Source: Piscinibacterium candidicorallinum (lineage in GTDB: Bacteria > Pseudomonadota > Gammaproteobacteria > Burkholderiales > Burkholderiaceae_C). From it: a stretch of DNA of 64,000 nucleotides. Where the stretch lies: contig NZ_CP180191.1 in NCBI RefSeq assembly GCF_047549485.1, positions 2,108,001-2,172,000 of the forward strand, in the 5' to 3' direction. This document shows, piece by piece, positions 1-9,441 of the stretch. Under the pieces are notes generated by a model. That model saw only the letters and a program-made list of their open reading frames with translations, ran no database searches and had not been told where the DNA came from. Within the stretch, counting starts at the first letter, position 1. The number at the start of each line of letters is the position of its first letter. Position numbers and translations under genes: made by a program.

Positions 1-11
1 TGGCTGCAAAC

Positions 12-25
12 ATGCGGAAAGTCGC
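12..25. promoter_or_regulatory. Operator-like motif, copy 1 (ATGCGGAAAGTCGC)
   Basis: The 14-base sequence ATGCGGAAAGTCGC lies 22 bases beyond the stop of the ABC permease gene. The same 14 bases recur at 9442-9455 upstream of xdhC, where the site extends to a 5-bp-arm palindrome. Exact repetition of a partly palindromic 14-mer at two intergenic positions suggests a shared regulator-binding site. No regulator is encoded nearby in the window. The gene served by this copy would lie to the left, outside the window. Confidence 0.4.
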
Positions 26-46
26 TTTTGATCGATTGAAAATAAA

Positions 47-1141
47 TCATTTTTGGCCAATCAAGGCGCGCGCTGAGGACCCACCGATCCCGATCCAGCG
101 CAGCCGGCTGTGGATGAGCGTGTCGCAAGCCAGCAGGCAGATCAGCAGCAGGCCCTGGAAGATGCCGGTCAGTGCAGCGGGCAGACCCAGGCGGCTCTGC
201 GCCAGCTCGCCGCCGATGTAGAACATGCTCATCAGCAGCGCCGCCAGCACCACGCCCACCGGATGCAGCCGGCCCACAAAGGCCACGATGATGGCCGCAA
301 AGCCGTAGCCCACCGACACATGCGGCGTGAGCTGCTTGAGCGGCCCGGTGGCCTCCACCACGCCGGCCAGCCCGGCAAAGCCGCCGCTGACCAGCAGCGC
401 CGTCCAGAGCGCAGCGCGTGACGAAAACCCGGCATAGCGCGCCGCCAGCGGCGCCAGCCCGCCCACCTGCATCTGGAAGCCGGCATAACTGCGCTGCATG
501 AACAGCCACACCACCGGCACCAGCAGCAGCGCCAGCGCAAAACCCAGGTGCAGGCGCGAGCCCTCCAGCAGCAGCGGCAGGCTCGCCGCGGGTTCGAACA
601 TCTTGGTCTGCGGGAAGTTGAAGGCCATGGGGTCTTTCCAGGGCCCGAACACCAGGTAATTGAGCAACTGCTGCGCCACGTACACGAGCATCAGGCTTAC
701 CAGGATCTCGTTGGCGTTGAAGCGGTCCCGCAGCAGCGCCGTGATGGCCGCCCAGGCCATGCCGCCCGCAATGCCCGCCAGCAGCACCAGTGCCAGCCAG
801 CCCTGCCCGGCCTGTGGCCCGAGCTGAATCGCCAGCCAGCCGCCGCCCATGGCCCCTGCAAGAAACTGCCCTTCTGCGCCGATGTTCCAGACATTCGCCC
901 GGAAGCACAGCGCCAGGCCGAGTGCGCACAGGATCAGCGGCGTAGCCTTCACGGCCAGCTCCGTGAGCGCGTAGCGGCTCTTGATCGGCTCCCAGAAGAA
1001 GGTGGCCAGACTCTGCAGCGGGTCCTTGCCCAAGGCGGAGAACAGCAGCGCGCCAATGAGGGCCGTGAGCAGCACGGCGACCACGGGCGAGGCCCAGGCC
1101 CAGCCGCGCGAGGGCACGGCACGGGGTTCAAGCCGCAGCAT
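47..1141 (-). CDS. ABC transporter permease, BMP/nucleoside type
   Basis: This is a 364-aa polytopic membrane protein of the bacterial permease family used by nucleoside/BMP-type and sugar ABC importers. About eight to ten hydrophobic segments are visible, beginning with a first helix at about residues 17-37. Segments such as NVWNIGAEGQFLAGA and NANEILVSLMLVYVAQ are typical of this permease subfamily. Its start overlaps the end of the ATPase gene by 14 bases, so the two are co-transcribed and translationally coupled. Family members usually need a second permease and a BmpA-like binding lipoprotein; neither is in the window, and both may lie to the left. The closeness to a molybdenum hydroxylase cluster fits uptake of a purine or nucleoside, but the substrate is inferred. 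Confidence 0.88.
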   Translation of the reverse strand: MLRLEPRAVPSRGWAWASPVVAVLLTALIGALLFSALGKDPLQSLATFFWEPIKSRYALTELAVKATPLILCALGLALCFRANVWNIGAEGQFLAGAMGGGWLAIQLGPQAGQGWLALVLLAGIAGGMAWAAITALLRDRFNANEILVSLMLVYVAQQLLNYLVFGPWKDPMAFNFPQTKMFEPAASLPLLLEGSRLHLGFALALLLVPVVWLFMQRSYAGFQMQVGGLAPLAARYAGFSSRAALWTALLVSGGFAGLAGVVEATGPLKQLTPHVSVGYGFAAIIVAFVGRLHPVGVVLAALLMSMFYIGGELAQSRLGLPAALTGIFQGLLLICLLACDTLIHSRLRWIGIGGSSARALIGQK

Positions 1142-2672
1142 GGGCGGCCTCCGTTGTTGATGCGGCGCTCCACAACCCGCTCATCCACTGGCCGATCTGC
1201 TCGGTGTTGGCCTCGCGGGTGGTGATGCTGGGGGACAAGCGACCACCGGCCATCACATGCAGGCGGTCGGTCAGAGCAAAGAGCTCGTCCAGCTCCTCGC
1301 TGACCACCAGCACGGCACAGCCGGCGTCGCGCAAAGCGAGCAGTTCGCGGTGGATCTGCGCCGCAGCGCCCACGTCCACCCCCCAGGTGGGCTGCGCCAC
1401 CACAAGCACGGCCGGCTGGCTGCTGATCTCGCGGCCCATGATGAACTTCTGCAGGTTGCCGCCGGACAGGCTGCGCGCGGCAGCACCGCTGCCCGCAGCC
1501 TTGACGCCGAAGCGCTGGATCACCTCCGCTGCCAGGCTTCTGACGGCGCCCCAACGCACCCAGCCGGCGCGCAGGGTCTGCGGGGTGCTGCGCGTGAGCA
1601 GCAGGTTGTCGTTCAGCGCGAGCGTGGGCACCGCACCGCGCCCCAGGCGCTCTTCCGGCACGAAGGCGAGGCCCGCTGCACGGCGCCGCTGCGGCCCGAG
1701 GTGGGCCACGCCCTGCCCGTTCACGGTGACGGCATCCGCATCCAGCGTGCGCGGCAGCGGCTGCTCGCCCGACAGCGCGGCAAGCAGCTCTGCCTGGCCG
1801 TTGCCGGACACGCCGGCAATGCCGACGATTTCGCCGGACCGCACTTCAATGCTCACGTTCTGCAGTGCGACACCAAACGGCCCGCTGGCAGCGAGGCTCA
1901 AGCGACGCACCGCCAGCGCCACTTCACCGGGCGTGCGGTCGTGATGCTCCAGCACCGGCGGCTCGGTGCCGATCATCAGGCGCGACAGACTCGCCGTGGT
2001 CTCTTTGCGGGGATCCACCCGACCCGTCACCCGCCCGCCACGCAGAATCGTGCAAGCGTCGCACAGAGCCTGAATCTCGTGCAGCTTGTGGCTGATGTAC
2101 AGGATGCTGCAGCCCTCGGCGGCCAGCTGGCGCAGAGTGACGAACAGGCGCTCCACCGCCTGCGGCGTGAGCACGGAGGTCGGTTCGTCCAGGATCAGCA
2201 GGCGCGGATTCGTGAGCAGCGCGCGGATGATCTCGACGCGCTGGCGCTCACCCACCGACAGGGTGTGGACGGCGCGCGCCGGGTCCAGCGGCAGGCCGTA
2301 GCGCTCACCCACCTCGGCCACGCGGCGGCTGATGCTGGCAAGGTCCTCCTGCCCGTCCAGGCCCAGCCAGACGTTCTCGGCCACCGTGAGCGTGTCGAAC
2401 AGCGAAAAGTGCTGGAACACCATGGCCACGCCCTTGGCCCGAGCGGCGCGGGGGTCGTGGGCGCCCAGGCTCTGCCCGTCGATTTCCATCTGGCCGGCGT
2501 CCGGCTGCACGGCACCGTAGATGATCTTCATCAGCGTGGACTTGCCCGCGCCGTTCTCGCCCAGCACGGCATGGATCTCGCCGGGGGCCACGGTGAGGTC
2601 GATGCCGTCGTTGGCCGCCAGGCTGCCGTAGCGCTTGGTGATGCCGGAGAGGAGGAGCCGCGGTGCAGTCAT
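1128..2672 (-). CDS. ABC transporter ATP-binding protein with two ABC domains, BMP/nucleoside type
   Basis: This 514-aa cytoplasmic protein carries two fused ABC modules, the arrangement of sugar and nucleoside importer ATPases (RbsA/YufO-like). The first module has a perfect Walker A (GENGAGKST at about residue 37), the signature LSVGERQRVE and a Walker B ending LILDEP. The second module is degenerate: its P-loop region reads GVSGNGQAE and its signature is LSGGNLQKF, as is usual for this family. It would energise the permease encoded immediately downstream. The start is followed by the canonical TAPRLLLSGITKRYG opening. It is transcribed divergently from the cox-like cluster across a 264-bp gap. 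Confidence 0.92.
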   Translation of the reverse strand: MTAPRLLLSGITKRYGSLAANDGIDLTVAPGEIHAVLGENGAGKSTLMKIIYGAVQPDAGQMEIDGQSLGAHDPRAARAKGVAMVFQHFSLFDTLTVAENVWLGLDGQEDLASISRRVAEVGERYGLPLDPARAVHTLSVGERQRVEIIRALLTNPRLLILDEPTSVLTPQAVERLFVTLRQLAAEGCSILYISHKLHEIQALCDACTILRGGRVTGRVDPRKETTASLSRLMIGTEPPVLEHHDRTPGEVALAVRRLSLAASGPFGVALQNVSIEVRSGEIVGIAGVSGNGQAELLAALSGEQPLPRTLDADAVTVNGQGVAHLGPQRRRAAGLAFVPEERLGRGAVPTLALNDNLLLTRSTPQTLRAGWVRWGAVRSLAAEVIQRFGVKAAGSGAAARSLSGGNLQKFIMGREISSQPAVLVVAQPTWGVDVGAAAQIHRELLALRDAGCAVLVVSEELDELFALTDRLHVMAGGRLSPSITTREANTEQIGQWMSGLWSAASTTEAAHAAA

Positions 2673-2936
2673 GTTGACGTTCTGATGAAGGCGCGGATTG
2701 TATTGAGCGGCCCTGGGTCAGCCTGCCGCAGGACATTCCCGCAGGCCCGCAGCGCGCTTTGCTGCACCACGCCTTGCAAAGGCGCGGGTCGGTGTGTTCA
2801 ATCGGCCGGCTGTTGTTGATTCGTCTCCAAGAACAAAGTTGTCGGCCTCGCCTCTGCAGCGAGACCTCGCCTATCCCGGCAAGACCCTGAAGGCTGTACG
2901 CGCAAGGCGGCAGCCCGCCACAACGAGGAGGAAGAC

Positions 2937-3410
2937 ATGTCCGTGTCCGTCAACATCACGGTGAACGGCAAGGCCGCGGCCGCGCAGATCGATCCGCGCA
3001 TGCTGCTGGTGCAGTTCATCCGCGAGCACCTGGCCCTCACCGGCACCCACGTGGGTTGCGATACCGGCCAGTGCGGCGCATGCACCGTGCTGGTCAACGG
3101 TCAGGCCGTGAAGGCCTGCACTGCGCTGGCCGTGCAGTTCGACGGCGCAACCGTCACCACCATCGAAGGCCTGGCCAAGGCAGACGGCACCCTGCACCCG
3201 ATGCAGGAAGCCTTCCGCCAGTGTCACGGCCTGCAGTGTGGCTTCTGCACCCCGGGCATGGTCATGAGCGCCGTGGACCTGTGCAACAAGCAGCCCAATG
3301 CCAGCGAAGGCGAGATCCGCCACATGCTCGAGGGCAACATCTGCCGCTGCACGGGCTATCACAACATCGTCAAGGCTGTGCAGCAGGGTGCTGCCGGCAT
3401 GCGCGCCTAA
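2937..3410 (+). CDS. coxS: Molybdenum hydroxylase small subunit, 2x[2Fe-2S] (CoxS-like)
   Basis: This 157-aa protein is the iron-sulfur subunit of a xanthine dehydrogenase/CO dehydrogenase-type enzyme. The N-terminal plant-ferredoxin cluster is CDTGQCGAC with a further Cys at KACTAL (residues about 41-63). The second cluster site has CGFCTPG at about 101 and CRCTGY at about 137. The length is typical for the family. A GAGGAAG ribosome-binding site precedes the ATG. It begins a tightly spaced run of coxS-L-M-D-E-G. Electrons would pass from the molybdenum centre through these clusters to FAD on CoxM. Confidence 0.93.
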   Translation: MSVSVNITVNGKAAAAQIDPRMLLVQFIREHLALTGTHVGCDTGQCGACTVLVNGQAVKACTALAVQFDGATVTTIEGLAKADGTLHPMQEAFRQCHGLQCGFCTPGMVMSAVDLCNKQPNASEGEIRHMLEGNICRCTGYHNIVKAVQQGAAGMRA

Positions 3411-3420
3411 GGAGCTGGAC

Positions 3421-5802
3421 ATGGGAGCCACCGAATCCACCATCGCCAACGGCATCGGCGCGCGCGCACTGCGCAAGGAAGATGCCCGCTTTCTCACCGG
3501 CACCGGTCAGTACACGGACGACATCGTCCTGGCGCGCCAGAGCTATGCCTTCTTCGTGCGCTCGCCGCATGCGCACGCCACCATCACCTCCATCAACACG
3601 CAGGCCGCGGCCGCTGCGCCCGGCGTGATCGCGGTCTACACCGGCGCGGATGTGGCCGCCGACAAGATCAACGGCCTGCCCTGCGGCTGGCTGATCACCA
3701 GCACCGACGGCACGCCCATGAAGGAGCCGCCGCACCCCATCCTCGCGCAGGGCAAGGTGCGCTATGTGGGTGACCATGTGGCGATGGTGATTGCCGAGAC
3801 CCTCACCCAGGCGAAGGACGCCGCCGAGCTGGTCGAGGTCGACTACGAGGTGCATGACGCCGTGGTGGATGTGCGTGACGCAGCCGCAGGAAAGGGGCCT
3901 GCGATCCACGACGCCGCGCCCGACAACAAGTGCTACACGTGGGCGCTGGGCGATGCCGCCGCGACGGACGCCGCGTTTGCCAAGGCCGCGCACATCACCA
4001 AGATCGACCTGATCAACAACCGGCTGGCGCCCAATGCCATCGAGCCGCGCGCCGCCAACGCGGTGTATGACCGCGCGGGCGACAGCTACACGCTCTACGT
4101 CTCGAACCAGAACCCGCACGTCGAACGCCTGCTGATGACGGCGTTTGTGATGGGCCTGCCCGAACACAAGGTACGCGTGGTGGCACCGGATGTGGGCGGT
4201 GGCTTCGGATCCAAGATCTATCTCTATGCCGAAGATGTGGCGCTGACCTGGGCCGCTAAGAAGATCAACCGGCCGGTGAAATGGACGGCCGACCGCTCCG
4301 AGGCCTTTCTGTCCGATGCGCACGGCCGGGACCATGTGACCCATGCCGAACTCGCCATGGACAAGGACGGCAAGTTCCTGGGCTTGCGCGTGCATACCCA
4401 GGCGGCGATGGGTGCGTATCTCTCCACCTTTGCCTCGGCCATCCCGACCATCCTGTACGCCACGCTGCTGGCAGGTCAGTACACGACGCCGGCCATCCAT
4501 GTGGTGGTGGATGCCTACTTCACCAACACCGCACCGGTAGATGCCTACCGCGGCGCGGGCCGGCCGGAAGCCACCTACCTGCTAGAGCGCATCGTCACGC
4601 GCGCCGGCTGGGAGCTGGGCTTGAGCCAGGACGAGATTCGCCGCCGCAACTTCATCACCAGCTTCCCGTACCAGACGCCCGTGGCCCTGCAGTACGACAT
4701 TGGCGACTACAACCAATGCCTGGAGCGTGCCATCAAGCTGGCCGACATCGCGGGCTTTCCGGCGCGGCAGGCCGAGGCCAAGGCGCGCGGCAAGCTGCGC
4801 GGCATCGGCTTGTCCAGCTACATCGAGGCCTGCGGTCTGGCGCCTTCGAACATTGCCGGGGCGCTCGGCGCGCGGGCCGGCCTGTTTGAAGCCGGCGAGA
4901 TTCGCGTGCACCCCACGGGGAGTGTGACCGTTTTCACCGGCAGTCACAGCCACGGCCAGGGGCACGAGACCACCTTTGCGCAGGTGGTGGCCAGCAAGCT
5001 CGGCATTCCCTATGAGAACGTGGATGTGGTGCATGGCGACACCGGCCGCATCCCCTTCGGCATGGGCACCTACGGCTCGCGCAGCATCTCGGTGGGCGGC
5101 GCAGCCATCATGAAGGCGCTGGACAAGGTGATCGCCAAGGGCAAGAAGATTGCCGCGCACCTGCTGGAGGCCAGCGACGCGGACATCGTGTTCGAGAACG
5201 GCGAGTTCAAGGTGGCTGGCACCGACAAGAAAAAGGCCTTTGCCGAGATTGCGCTCACGGCCTACGTGCCGCACAACTACCCGCTGGACAAGCTCGAGCC
5301 CGGCCTGGACGAGACCGCCTTCTACGACCCCACCAACTTCACCTACCCCGCCGGCACCCACATTGCCGAGGTGGAGGTGGACCCGGACACCGGTGTGGTG
5401 CAGGTGGTCAAGTTCACCGCAGTGGATGACTTCGGCACCATCATCAACCCGATGATCGTGGAAGGCCAGGTGCATGGCGGGCTGGCCCAGGGCATCGGCC
5501 AGGCGCTGCTGGAGAACTGCGTCTATGACCGCGACAGCGGCCAGCTGCTCACCGGCAGCTACATGGACTACGCCATGCCGCGCGCCGACGATCTGCCGAG
5601 CTTTGATGTGGACACGGTGGTGACGCCCTGCACCCACAACCCGCTGGGCACCAAGGGCTGCGGCGAGGCCGGGGCCATCGGCTCGCCACCGGCGCTCATC
5701 AACGCCGTGCTGGATGCACTCAAGCCCCTGGGCGTGAAGGACCTCGACATGCCGGCCACGCCGCTGCGCGTGTGGTCTGCCATCCAATCCGCCAGGGCCT
5801 GA
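3421..5802 (+). CDS. coxL: Molybdenum hydroxylase large subunit, form-II CoxL type
   Basis: This 793-aa molybdopterin-cytosine-dinucleotide subunit of the xanthine oxidase family starts at the ATG 10 bases after coxS. An upstream in-frame extension runs inside coxS and is not used. The active-site loop reads AYRGAGR (about residue 375). That is the form-II signature; true aerobic CO dehydrogenases (form I) carry AYRCSFR. The catalytic glutamate is in GCGEAGAIGSPPA near residue 747, and the Moco-binding GGGFGSK motif is present. The enzyme should hydroxylate an aromatic N-heterocycle, purine or aldehyde rather than CO. The substrate is unknown, although the neighbouring nucleoside-type transporter favours a purine-like compound. 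Confidence 0.92.
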   Translation: MGATESTIANGIGARALRKEDARFLTGTGQYTDDIVLARQSYAFFVRSPHAHATITSINTQAAAAAPGVIAVYTGADVAADKINGLPCGWLITSTDGTPMKEPPHPILAQGKVRYVGDHVAMVIAETLTQAKDAAELVEVDYEVHDAVVDVRDAAAGKGPAIHDAAPDNKCYTWALGDAAATDAAFAKAAHITKIDLINNRLAPNAIEPRAANAVYDRAGDSYTLYVSNQNPHVERLLMTAFVMGLPEHKVRVVAPDVGGGFGSKIYLYAEDVALTWAAKKINRPVKWTADRSEAFLSDAHGRDHVTHAELAMDKDGKFLGLRVHTQAAMGAYLSTFASAIPTILYATLLAGQYTTPAIHVVVDAYFTNTAPVDAYRGAGRPEATYLLERIVTRAGWELGLSQDEIRRRNFITSFPYQTPVALQYDIGDYNQCLERAIKLADIAGFPARQAEAKARGKLRGIGLSSYIEACGLAPSNIAGALGARAGLFEAGEIRVHPTGSVTVFTGSHSHGQGHETTFAQVVASKLGIPYENVDVVHGDTGRIPFGMGTYGSRSISVGGAAIMKALDKVIAKGKKIAAHLLEASDADIVFENGEFKVAGTDKKKAFAEIALTAYVPHNYPLDKLEPGLDETAFYDPTNFTYPAGTHIAEVEVDPDTGVVQVVKFTAVDDFGTIINPMIVEGQVHGGLAQGIGQALLENCVYDRDSGQLLTGSYMDYAMPRADDLPSFDVDTVVTPCTHNPLGTKGCGEAGAIGSPPALINAVLDALKPLGVKDLDMPATPLRVWSAIQSARA

Positions 5803-5817
5803 ACCGGGAGAACACGC

Positions 5818-6609
5818 ATGTACGCATTCGAATACACCCGCGCCGGCACGGTCGCCGAGGCCGCATCCAAGATCGGTGGCGGCAAGTTCCTCGCCGGCGG
5901 GCAAAGTCTGGTCGGCGCCATGAAGCTGCGCCTGGCGCAGCCCGGCAACCTGGTCGACCTGGCCGGGGTCAAGGAACTCGTTGGTATCTGCATGGATGGC
6001 AACGACGTGGTGGTGGGCGCCATGACCCGCCACGCCGATGTCGCCGGCAACGCAGATGTGCAGCGCGCCTGCCCTGCGCTGGCCGAACTCGCCGGCGGCA
6101 TTGGCGACCGGCAGGTGCGCGCGATGGGCACCATCGGCGGGTCGCTCGCCAACAGCGACCCTGCCGCCTGCTATCCGGCGGCGGTGCTGGGGCTGGGCGC
6201 CACCGTCGTCACGCACAAGCGGCGCATTGCGGCGGACGACTTCTTCAAGGGCATGTATGAAACCGCGCTGGAAGAAGGCGAGCTCATCACCAGCGTGCGC
6301 TTTCCGAGTGTGATGAAGGCGGCCTACATCAAGTTCGTGAACCCGGCCTCGCGCTTTGCGCTGGTGGGCGTGTTCGTCGCACAGACCGCAGGCGGCGTGC
6401 GCGTGGCTGTGACGGGCGCGGCGGGCTGCGTGTTCCGCGTCAAGGACCTGGAAGCCGCGCTGTCCAAGAGCTTTACAGCCGACGCCGCCAAGGCGGTGAA
6501 GCTCTCCGCGGACGGCCTGAGCGGCGACCTGCATGCCACGCCCGAGTACCGTGCCCACCTGATTCCGGTGCTGACGGCGCGGGCGGTAGAGGCGGCGAGC
6601 AAGCGCTGA
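5818..6609 (+). CDS. coxM: Molybdenum hydroxylase FAD-binding medium subunit (CoxM-like)
   Basis: This 263-aa protein has the PCMH-type FAD fold of CoxM/XdhB. The two flavin-binding glycine-rich motifs are visible: AGGQSLV near residue 28 and TIGGSLANSDPAA near residue 105. The C-terminal CO-dehydrogenase flavoprotein domain follows. The length is a little short of the usual 270-290 residues but all core motifs are present. It begins 15 bases after coxL and completes the L-M-S heterotrimer, oxidising the iron-sulfur subunit and passing electrons onward. Confidence 0.92.
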   Translation: MYAFEYTRAGTVAEAASKIGGGKFLAGGQSLVGAMKLRLAQPGNLVDLAGVKELVGICMDGNDVVVGAMTRHADVAGNADVQRACPALAELAGGIGDRQVRAMGTIGGSLANSDPAACYPAAVLGLGATVVTHKRRIAADDFFKGMYETALEEGELITSVRFPSVMKAAYIKFVNPASRFALVGVFVAQTAGGVRVAVTGAAGCVFRVKDLEAALSKSFTADAAKAVKLSADGLSGDLHATPEYRAHLIPVLTARAVEAASKR

Positions 6610-6616
6610 GGCCCGA

Positions 6617-7525
6617 TTGAGCGAACCGGCCGCCACAGCCCGGGGGGCGCCGACGAGTGTCGACGCCCTCTCCACCCTGCTCGACACCCACGACTACCTC
6701 GCCAGCCGCGCGCTGGCCACCACCGCCTTTCTGGCGCTGAGCCTGGGCAAGCCCCTGCTTCTGGAGGGCGAGGCCGGTGTGGGCAAGACCGAGATTGCCA
6801 AGACCCTGGCGCGGGCACTGAACAAGCGCCTGGTGCGCCTGCAGTGCTACGAAGGTCTGGACACGGCGAGCGCCGTCTACGAATGGAACGTGCCGCGCCA
6901 GCTGATGGAGATTCGTCTTGCGGAAGCGGCAGGCGAAAAAGACCGCGAGGCCTTGTCACGCGGCATCTACCAGCCGGCTTTCCTAGAGAAACGCGCGCTG
7001 CTGCAGGCCATCGATCCACCCGAAGGCGAAGCGGCCCCCGTACTCTTGATCGATGAGCTGGACCGGGCCGACGAGCCCTTCGAGGCCTATCTGCTCGAGT
7101 TGCTCGCGGAGTATCAGGTGACGATCCCGGAGCTGGGCACGGTGCGCGCCAGGGAGCGGCCGAACGTCATCATCACCAGCAACCGCACGCGCGAGATCCA
7201 CGATGCATTGCGCCGGCGCTGCCTGTACCACTGGGTGGACTACCCGGACACGGCGCGGGAACTCGCGATTCTCAAGCGCAAGCTGCCCACCCTGCCGGCG
7301 GCGCTTGCGCAGCAGGTCGTGACCTTCAGCCAGAAGCTGCGCGCCCTCGATCTCTACAAGGCGCCGGGCATTGCCGAGGCGATCGACTGGGCCGAGGCGC
7401 TGATCGCGCTGGACGCTGCCGCGCTGGACCCCGAGGTGATCTCCGACACGCTCGGTGTACTGCTCAAGTACCAGGACGACGTGACCGCCCTGAACCGCGA
7501 GCGCATTGCCGAGCTGCTGGGCTGA
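6617..7525 (+). CDS. coxD: MoxR-family AAA+ ATPase, CoxD-like
   Basis: This 302-aa AAA+ chaperone is of the MoxR type. Walker A is GEAGVGKTE (about residue 52) and Walker B is LLIDELDRAD (about 140), followed by sensor 1 at IITSNRTREIHDALRRR. Translation must begin at TTG 6617 or close to it, because the upstream gene ends only seven bases before. In oligotropha-type cox clusters CoxD acts with CoxE to insert the sulfur/copper or mature the molybdenum site. Here it lies directly before a VWA protein, matching that pairing. Confidence 0.88.
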   Translation: MSEPAATARGAPTSVDALSTLLDTHDYLASRALATTAFLALSLGKPLLLEGEAGVGKTEIAKTLARALNKRLVRLQCYEGLDTASAVYEWNVPRQLMEIRLAEAAGEKDREALSRGIYQPAFLEKRALLQAIDPPEGEAAPVLLIDELDRADEPFEAYLLELLAEYQVTIPELGTVRARERPNVIITSNRTREIHDALRRRCLYHWVDYPDTARELAILKRKLPTLPAALAQQVVTFSQKLRALDLYKAPGIAEAIDWAEALIALDAAALDPEVISDTLGVLLKYQDDVTALNRERIAELLG

Positions 7526-7531
7526 AGCGCC

Positions 7532-8788
7532 ATGCTCGTCCAGCTGCGCGGCACCGAGAAGCTCGCCGAGAACATCGCCTACTTCGCGCGTACCCTGCGC
7601 CGCGCGGGCCTTCCGATGGGCACGGGGCAGATCCAGGACGCGCAGGCCGCCGTGCAGGCGGCAGGCATCGAGTCGCGCGAGGTCTTCAAGGCAGCGCTGG
7701 CCGCCACGCTCGTCAAGCGCCATGAACATCTGCCGGTGTTCGAGCAGGCCTTTGCCGTGTACTGGCAGAACCCGCGTCTGGCCGAGAAGATGATGCGCCT
7801 GCTGCTGCCCACCATCTACGGCCGCACCAGCCCCACCGAGCAGAAGCGGCCCGACCTCTTTGCCCGCGTGCAGCAGAGCCTGCGCGCCCCACGCCCGCAG
7901 GCGCCGCAGCTGCCGCAGGAGCAGGAAGAAGTACAGCTGGACGCCGCGATGAGCCTGTCGCCGCGCGAGCTGCTGGCGCACAAGGACTTCGAGAGCCTGA
8001 GCCTGGATGAGCTGGCCACCGTGCGCCGCGAGCTGCGGCGCATGCCCCTGCCTGCGCCCTTGGCCGCCAGCCGCCGCCCGCGCCCGGCGCGCGCCGCGCA
8101 GGCCCATGCCCGGGTGGATGCGCGCAGGACGCTTTCGGGCATGACGCGTACGGGCGAGCTGGCGCAGCTGGCGTGGCGCGCACCGCGCCCGCGCCGCCGG
8201 CCGCTGGTGGTGCTGGCCGACATTTCCGGCAGCATGGACCGCTACACCCGGCTGCTGCTTCTCTTTCTGCACCGCCTGGCCAATGACGACGCCCGGGTGG
8301 AGGTGTTTCTGTTCGGCACGCGCCTGACGCGCATCACCCGACAGCTGCGGCAGCGCGATGTGGACGTTGCCCTGGCCCGAGCCGGCCGTGCGGCGCCGGA
8401 CTGGGCTGGCGGCACGCGGCTGACGAGTTGCCTGACCGAGTTCAACCAGCGCTGGGGCCGTCGCGTGCTCACAGGCGGGGCGCTGACCCTGCTGATCTCT
8501 GACGGGCTGGACGCCGAGCTGGCCGATGAAGCCGGCATGGCACCGCTGGGCGCCCAGGTGGAGCGCCTGGCGCTGTCCAGCCACCGCCTGCTCTGGCTCA
8601 ATCCGCTGCTGCGCTATGCGGGCTTTGAGGCCAAGCCACTCGGAGTGCGCGCAGTCCTGCCCCACGTGCACGCCCACCTGCCGGTGCACAATCTGGCCAG
8701 CGTGGCGCAGCTGGCGCAGGCCATCGAGCAGCTGCGCCACCGCGCCGCTTCACCCGCGTTCCCATTGCGACAGGACCCCCGACCATGA
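7532..8788 (+). CDS. coxE: VWA-domain protein, CoxE-like
   Basis: This 418-aa protein has a C-terminal von Willebrand A domain. The metal-ion-dependent adhesion motif is DISGSM (DxSxS, about residue 230). The N-terminal half is an alpha-helical, arginine-rich region typical of CoxE. It begins seven bases after coxD and overlaps coxG by four bases (ATGA). MoxR ATPases and VWA proteins work as pairs in metalloenzyme maturation, so this is read as the maturation partner of CoxD for the molybdenum hydroxylase. Confidence 0.87.
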   Translation: MLVQLRGTEKLAENIAYFARTLRRAGLPMGTGQIQDAQAAVQAAGIESREVFKAALAATLVKRHEHLPVFEQAFAVYWQNPRLAEKMMRLLLPTIYGRTSPTEQKRPDLFARVQQSLRAPRPQAPQLPQEQEEVQLDAAMSLSPRELLAHKDFESLSLDELATVRRELRRMPLPAPLAASRRPRPARAAQAHARVDARRTLSGMTRTGELAQLAWRAPRPRRRPLVVLADISGSMDRYTRLLLLFLHRLANDDARVEVFLFGTRLTRITRQLRQRDVDVALARAGRAAPDWAGGTRLTSCLTEFNQRWGRRVLTGGALTLLISDGLDAELADEAGMAPLGAQVERLALSSHRLLWLNPLLRYAGFEAKPLGVRAVLPHVHAHLPVHNLASVAQLAQAIEQLRHRAASPAFPLRQDPRP

Positions 8789-9354
8789 AGATGTCGTCCG
8801 CCCGATTTGTGCCCGCGCCGCAGCAGGCCGTCTGGGATGCGCTGAACGACCCCGAGGTGCTCAAGGCCTGCGTGCCCGGCTGCGAGTCGATCGAGCGCGT
8901 CTCAGACACCGAACTCACCGTGCAGATGACGGCCAAGGTCGGCCCCGTGAGCGCCAAGTTCAAGGGCCGCATCACCTTGTCGGACGTGAACCCACCCACC
9001 AGCTACACCCTGGCCTTTGATGGACAGGGCGGCGTGGCCGGCTTTGGCAAGGGCAAGGCGGCCGTCACGCTGTCGTCGGCCATCGAGGGCGGCACCAAGG
9101 GCACACAGCTGGCCTACGACGTGGACGCCCAGGTGGGCGGCAAGCTTGCGCAAATCGGCAGCCGGCTGGTGGACGGCGCCGCAGCCAAGATGGCCGATGA
9201 CTTCTTCGAGCGCTTCTCGGCGCGCTTCGGCCCGGCGCCGGGAACGGAGGCAGCCGGCGCCGACGCGCCGGCCCCCGCCCAGCCAGGCGCTGCAGTACCG
9301 GCGGGCCTGTGGGGCCGCTTCACGGCCTGGTTGAAGCGCCTGTTTGGGGCCTGA
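8785..9354 (+). CDS. coxG: SRPBCC-fold protein, CoxG-like
   Basis: This 189-aa protein has a START/SRPBCC (CoxG) domain over residues 1-150. It opens with MKMSSARFVPAPQQAVWDAL and shows the usual motif VPGCESIE. A short Pro/Ala-rich linker follows, ending in a hydrophobic amphipathic tail (GLWGRFTAWLKRLFG). Such a tail in CoxG proteins is thought to anchor the enzyme at the membrane or connect it to the quinone pool. It overlaps coxE by ATGA. A 158-bp gap with a palindromic motif separates it from xdhC. Confidence 0.88.
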   Translation: MKMSSARFVPAPQQAVWDALNDPEVLKACVPGCESIERVSDTELTVQMTAKVGPVSAKFKGRITLSDVNPPTSYTLAFDGQGGVAGFGKGKAAVTLSSAIEGGTKGTQLAYDVDAQVGGKLAQIGSRLVDGAAAKMADDFFERFSARFGPAPGTEAAGADAPAPAQPGAAVPAGLWGRFTAWLKRLFGA

Positions 9355-9441
9355 AGATGCGGCTCTGCACAGATTCTGTCCGATACTGATCTTTATTGCT
9401 CTTGCATTGCAGATGTAAATGCCTGAAGAACGGCTATAGAA

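Noticed and set aside
1257..2819. Long plus-strand open frame (520 aa) opposite the ABC ATPase
   Set aside because: Shadow frame of high-GC coding DNA; Gln/His/Arg-rich nonsense composition, no ribosome-binding site, and the opposite strand carries a perfect ABC ATPase.
4582..6687. Minus-strand open frame of 701 aa opposite coxL and coxM
   Set aside because: Shadow of two well-supported genes; low-complexity His/Gly/Ala/Arg composition and it spans a gene boundary.
6983..8740. Minus-strand open frame of 585 aa opposite coxD and coxE
   Set aside because: Shadow frame spanning two conserved genes with intact Walker and MIDAS motifs on the other strand.
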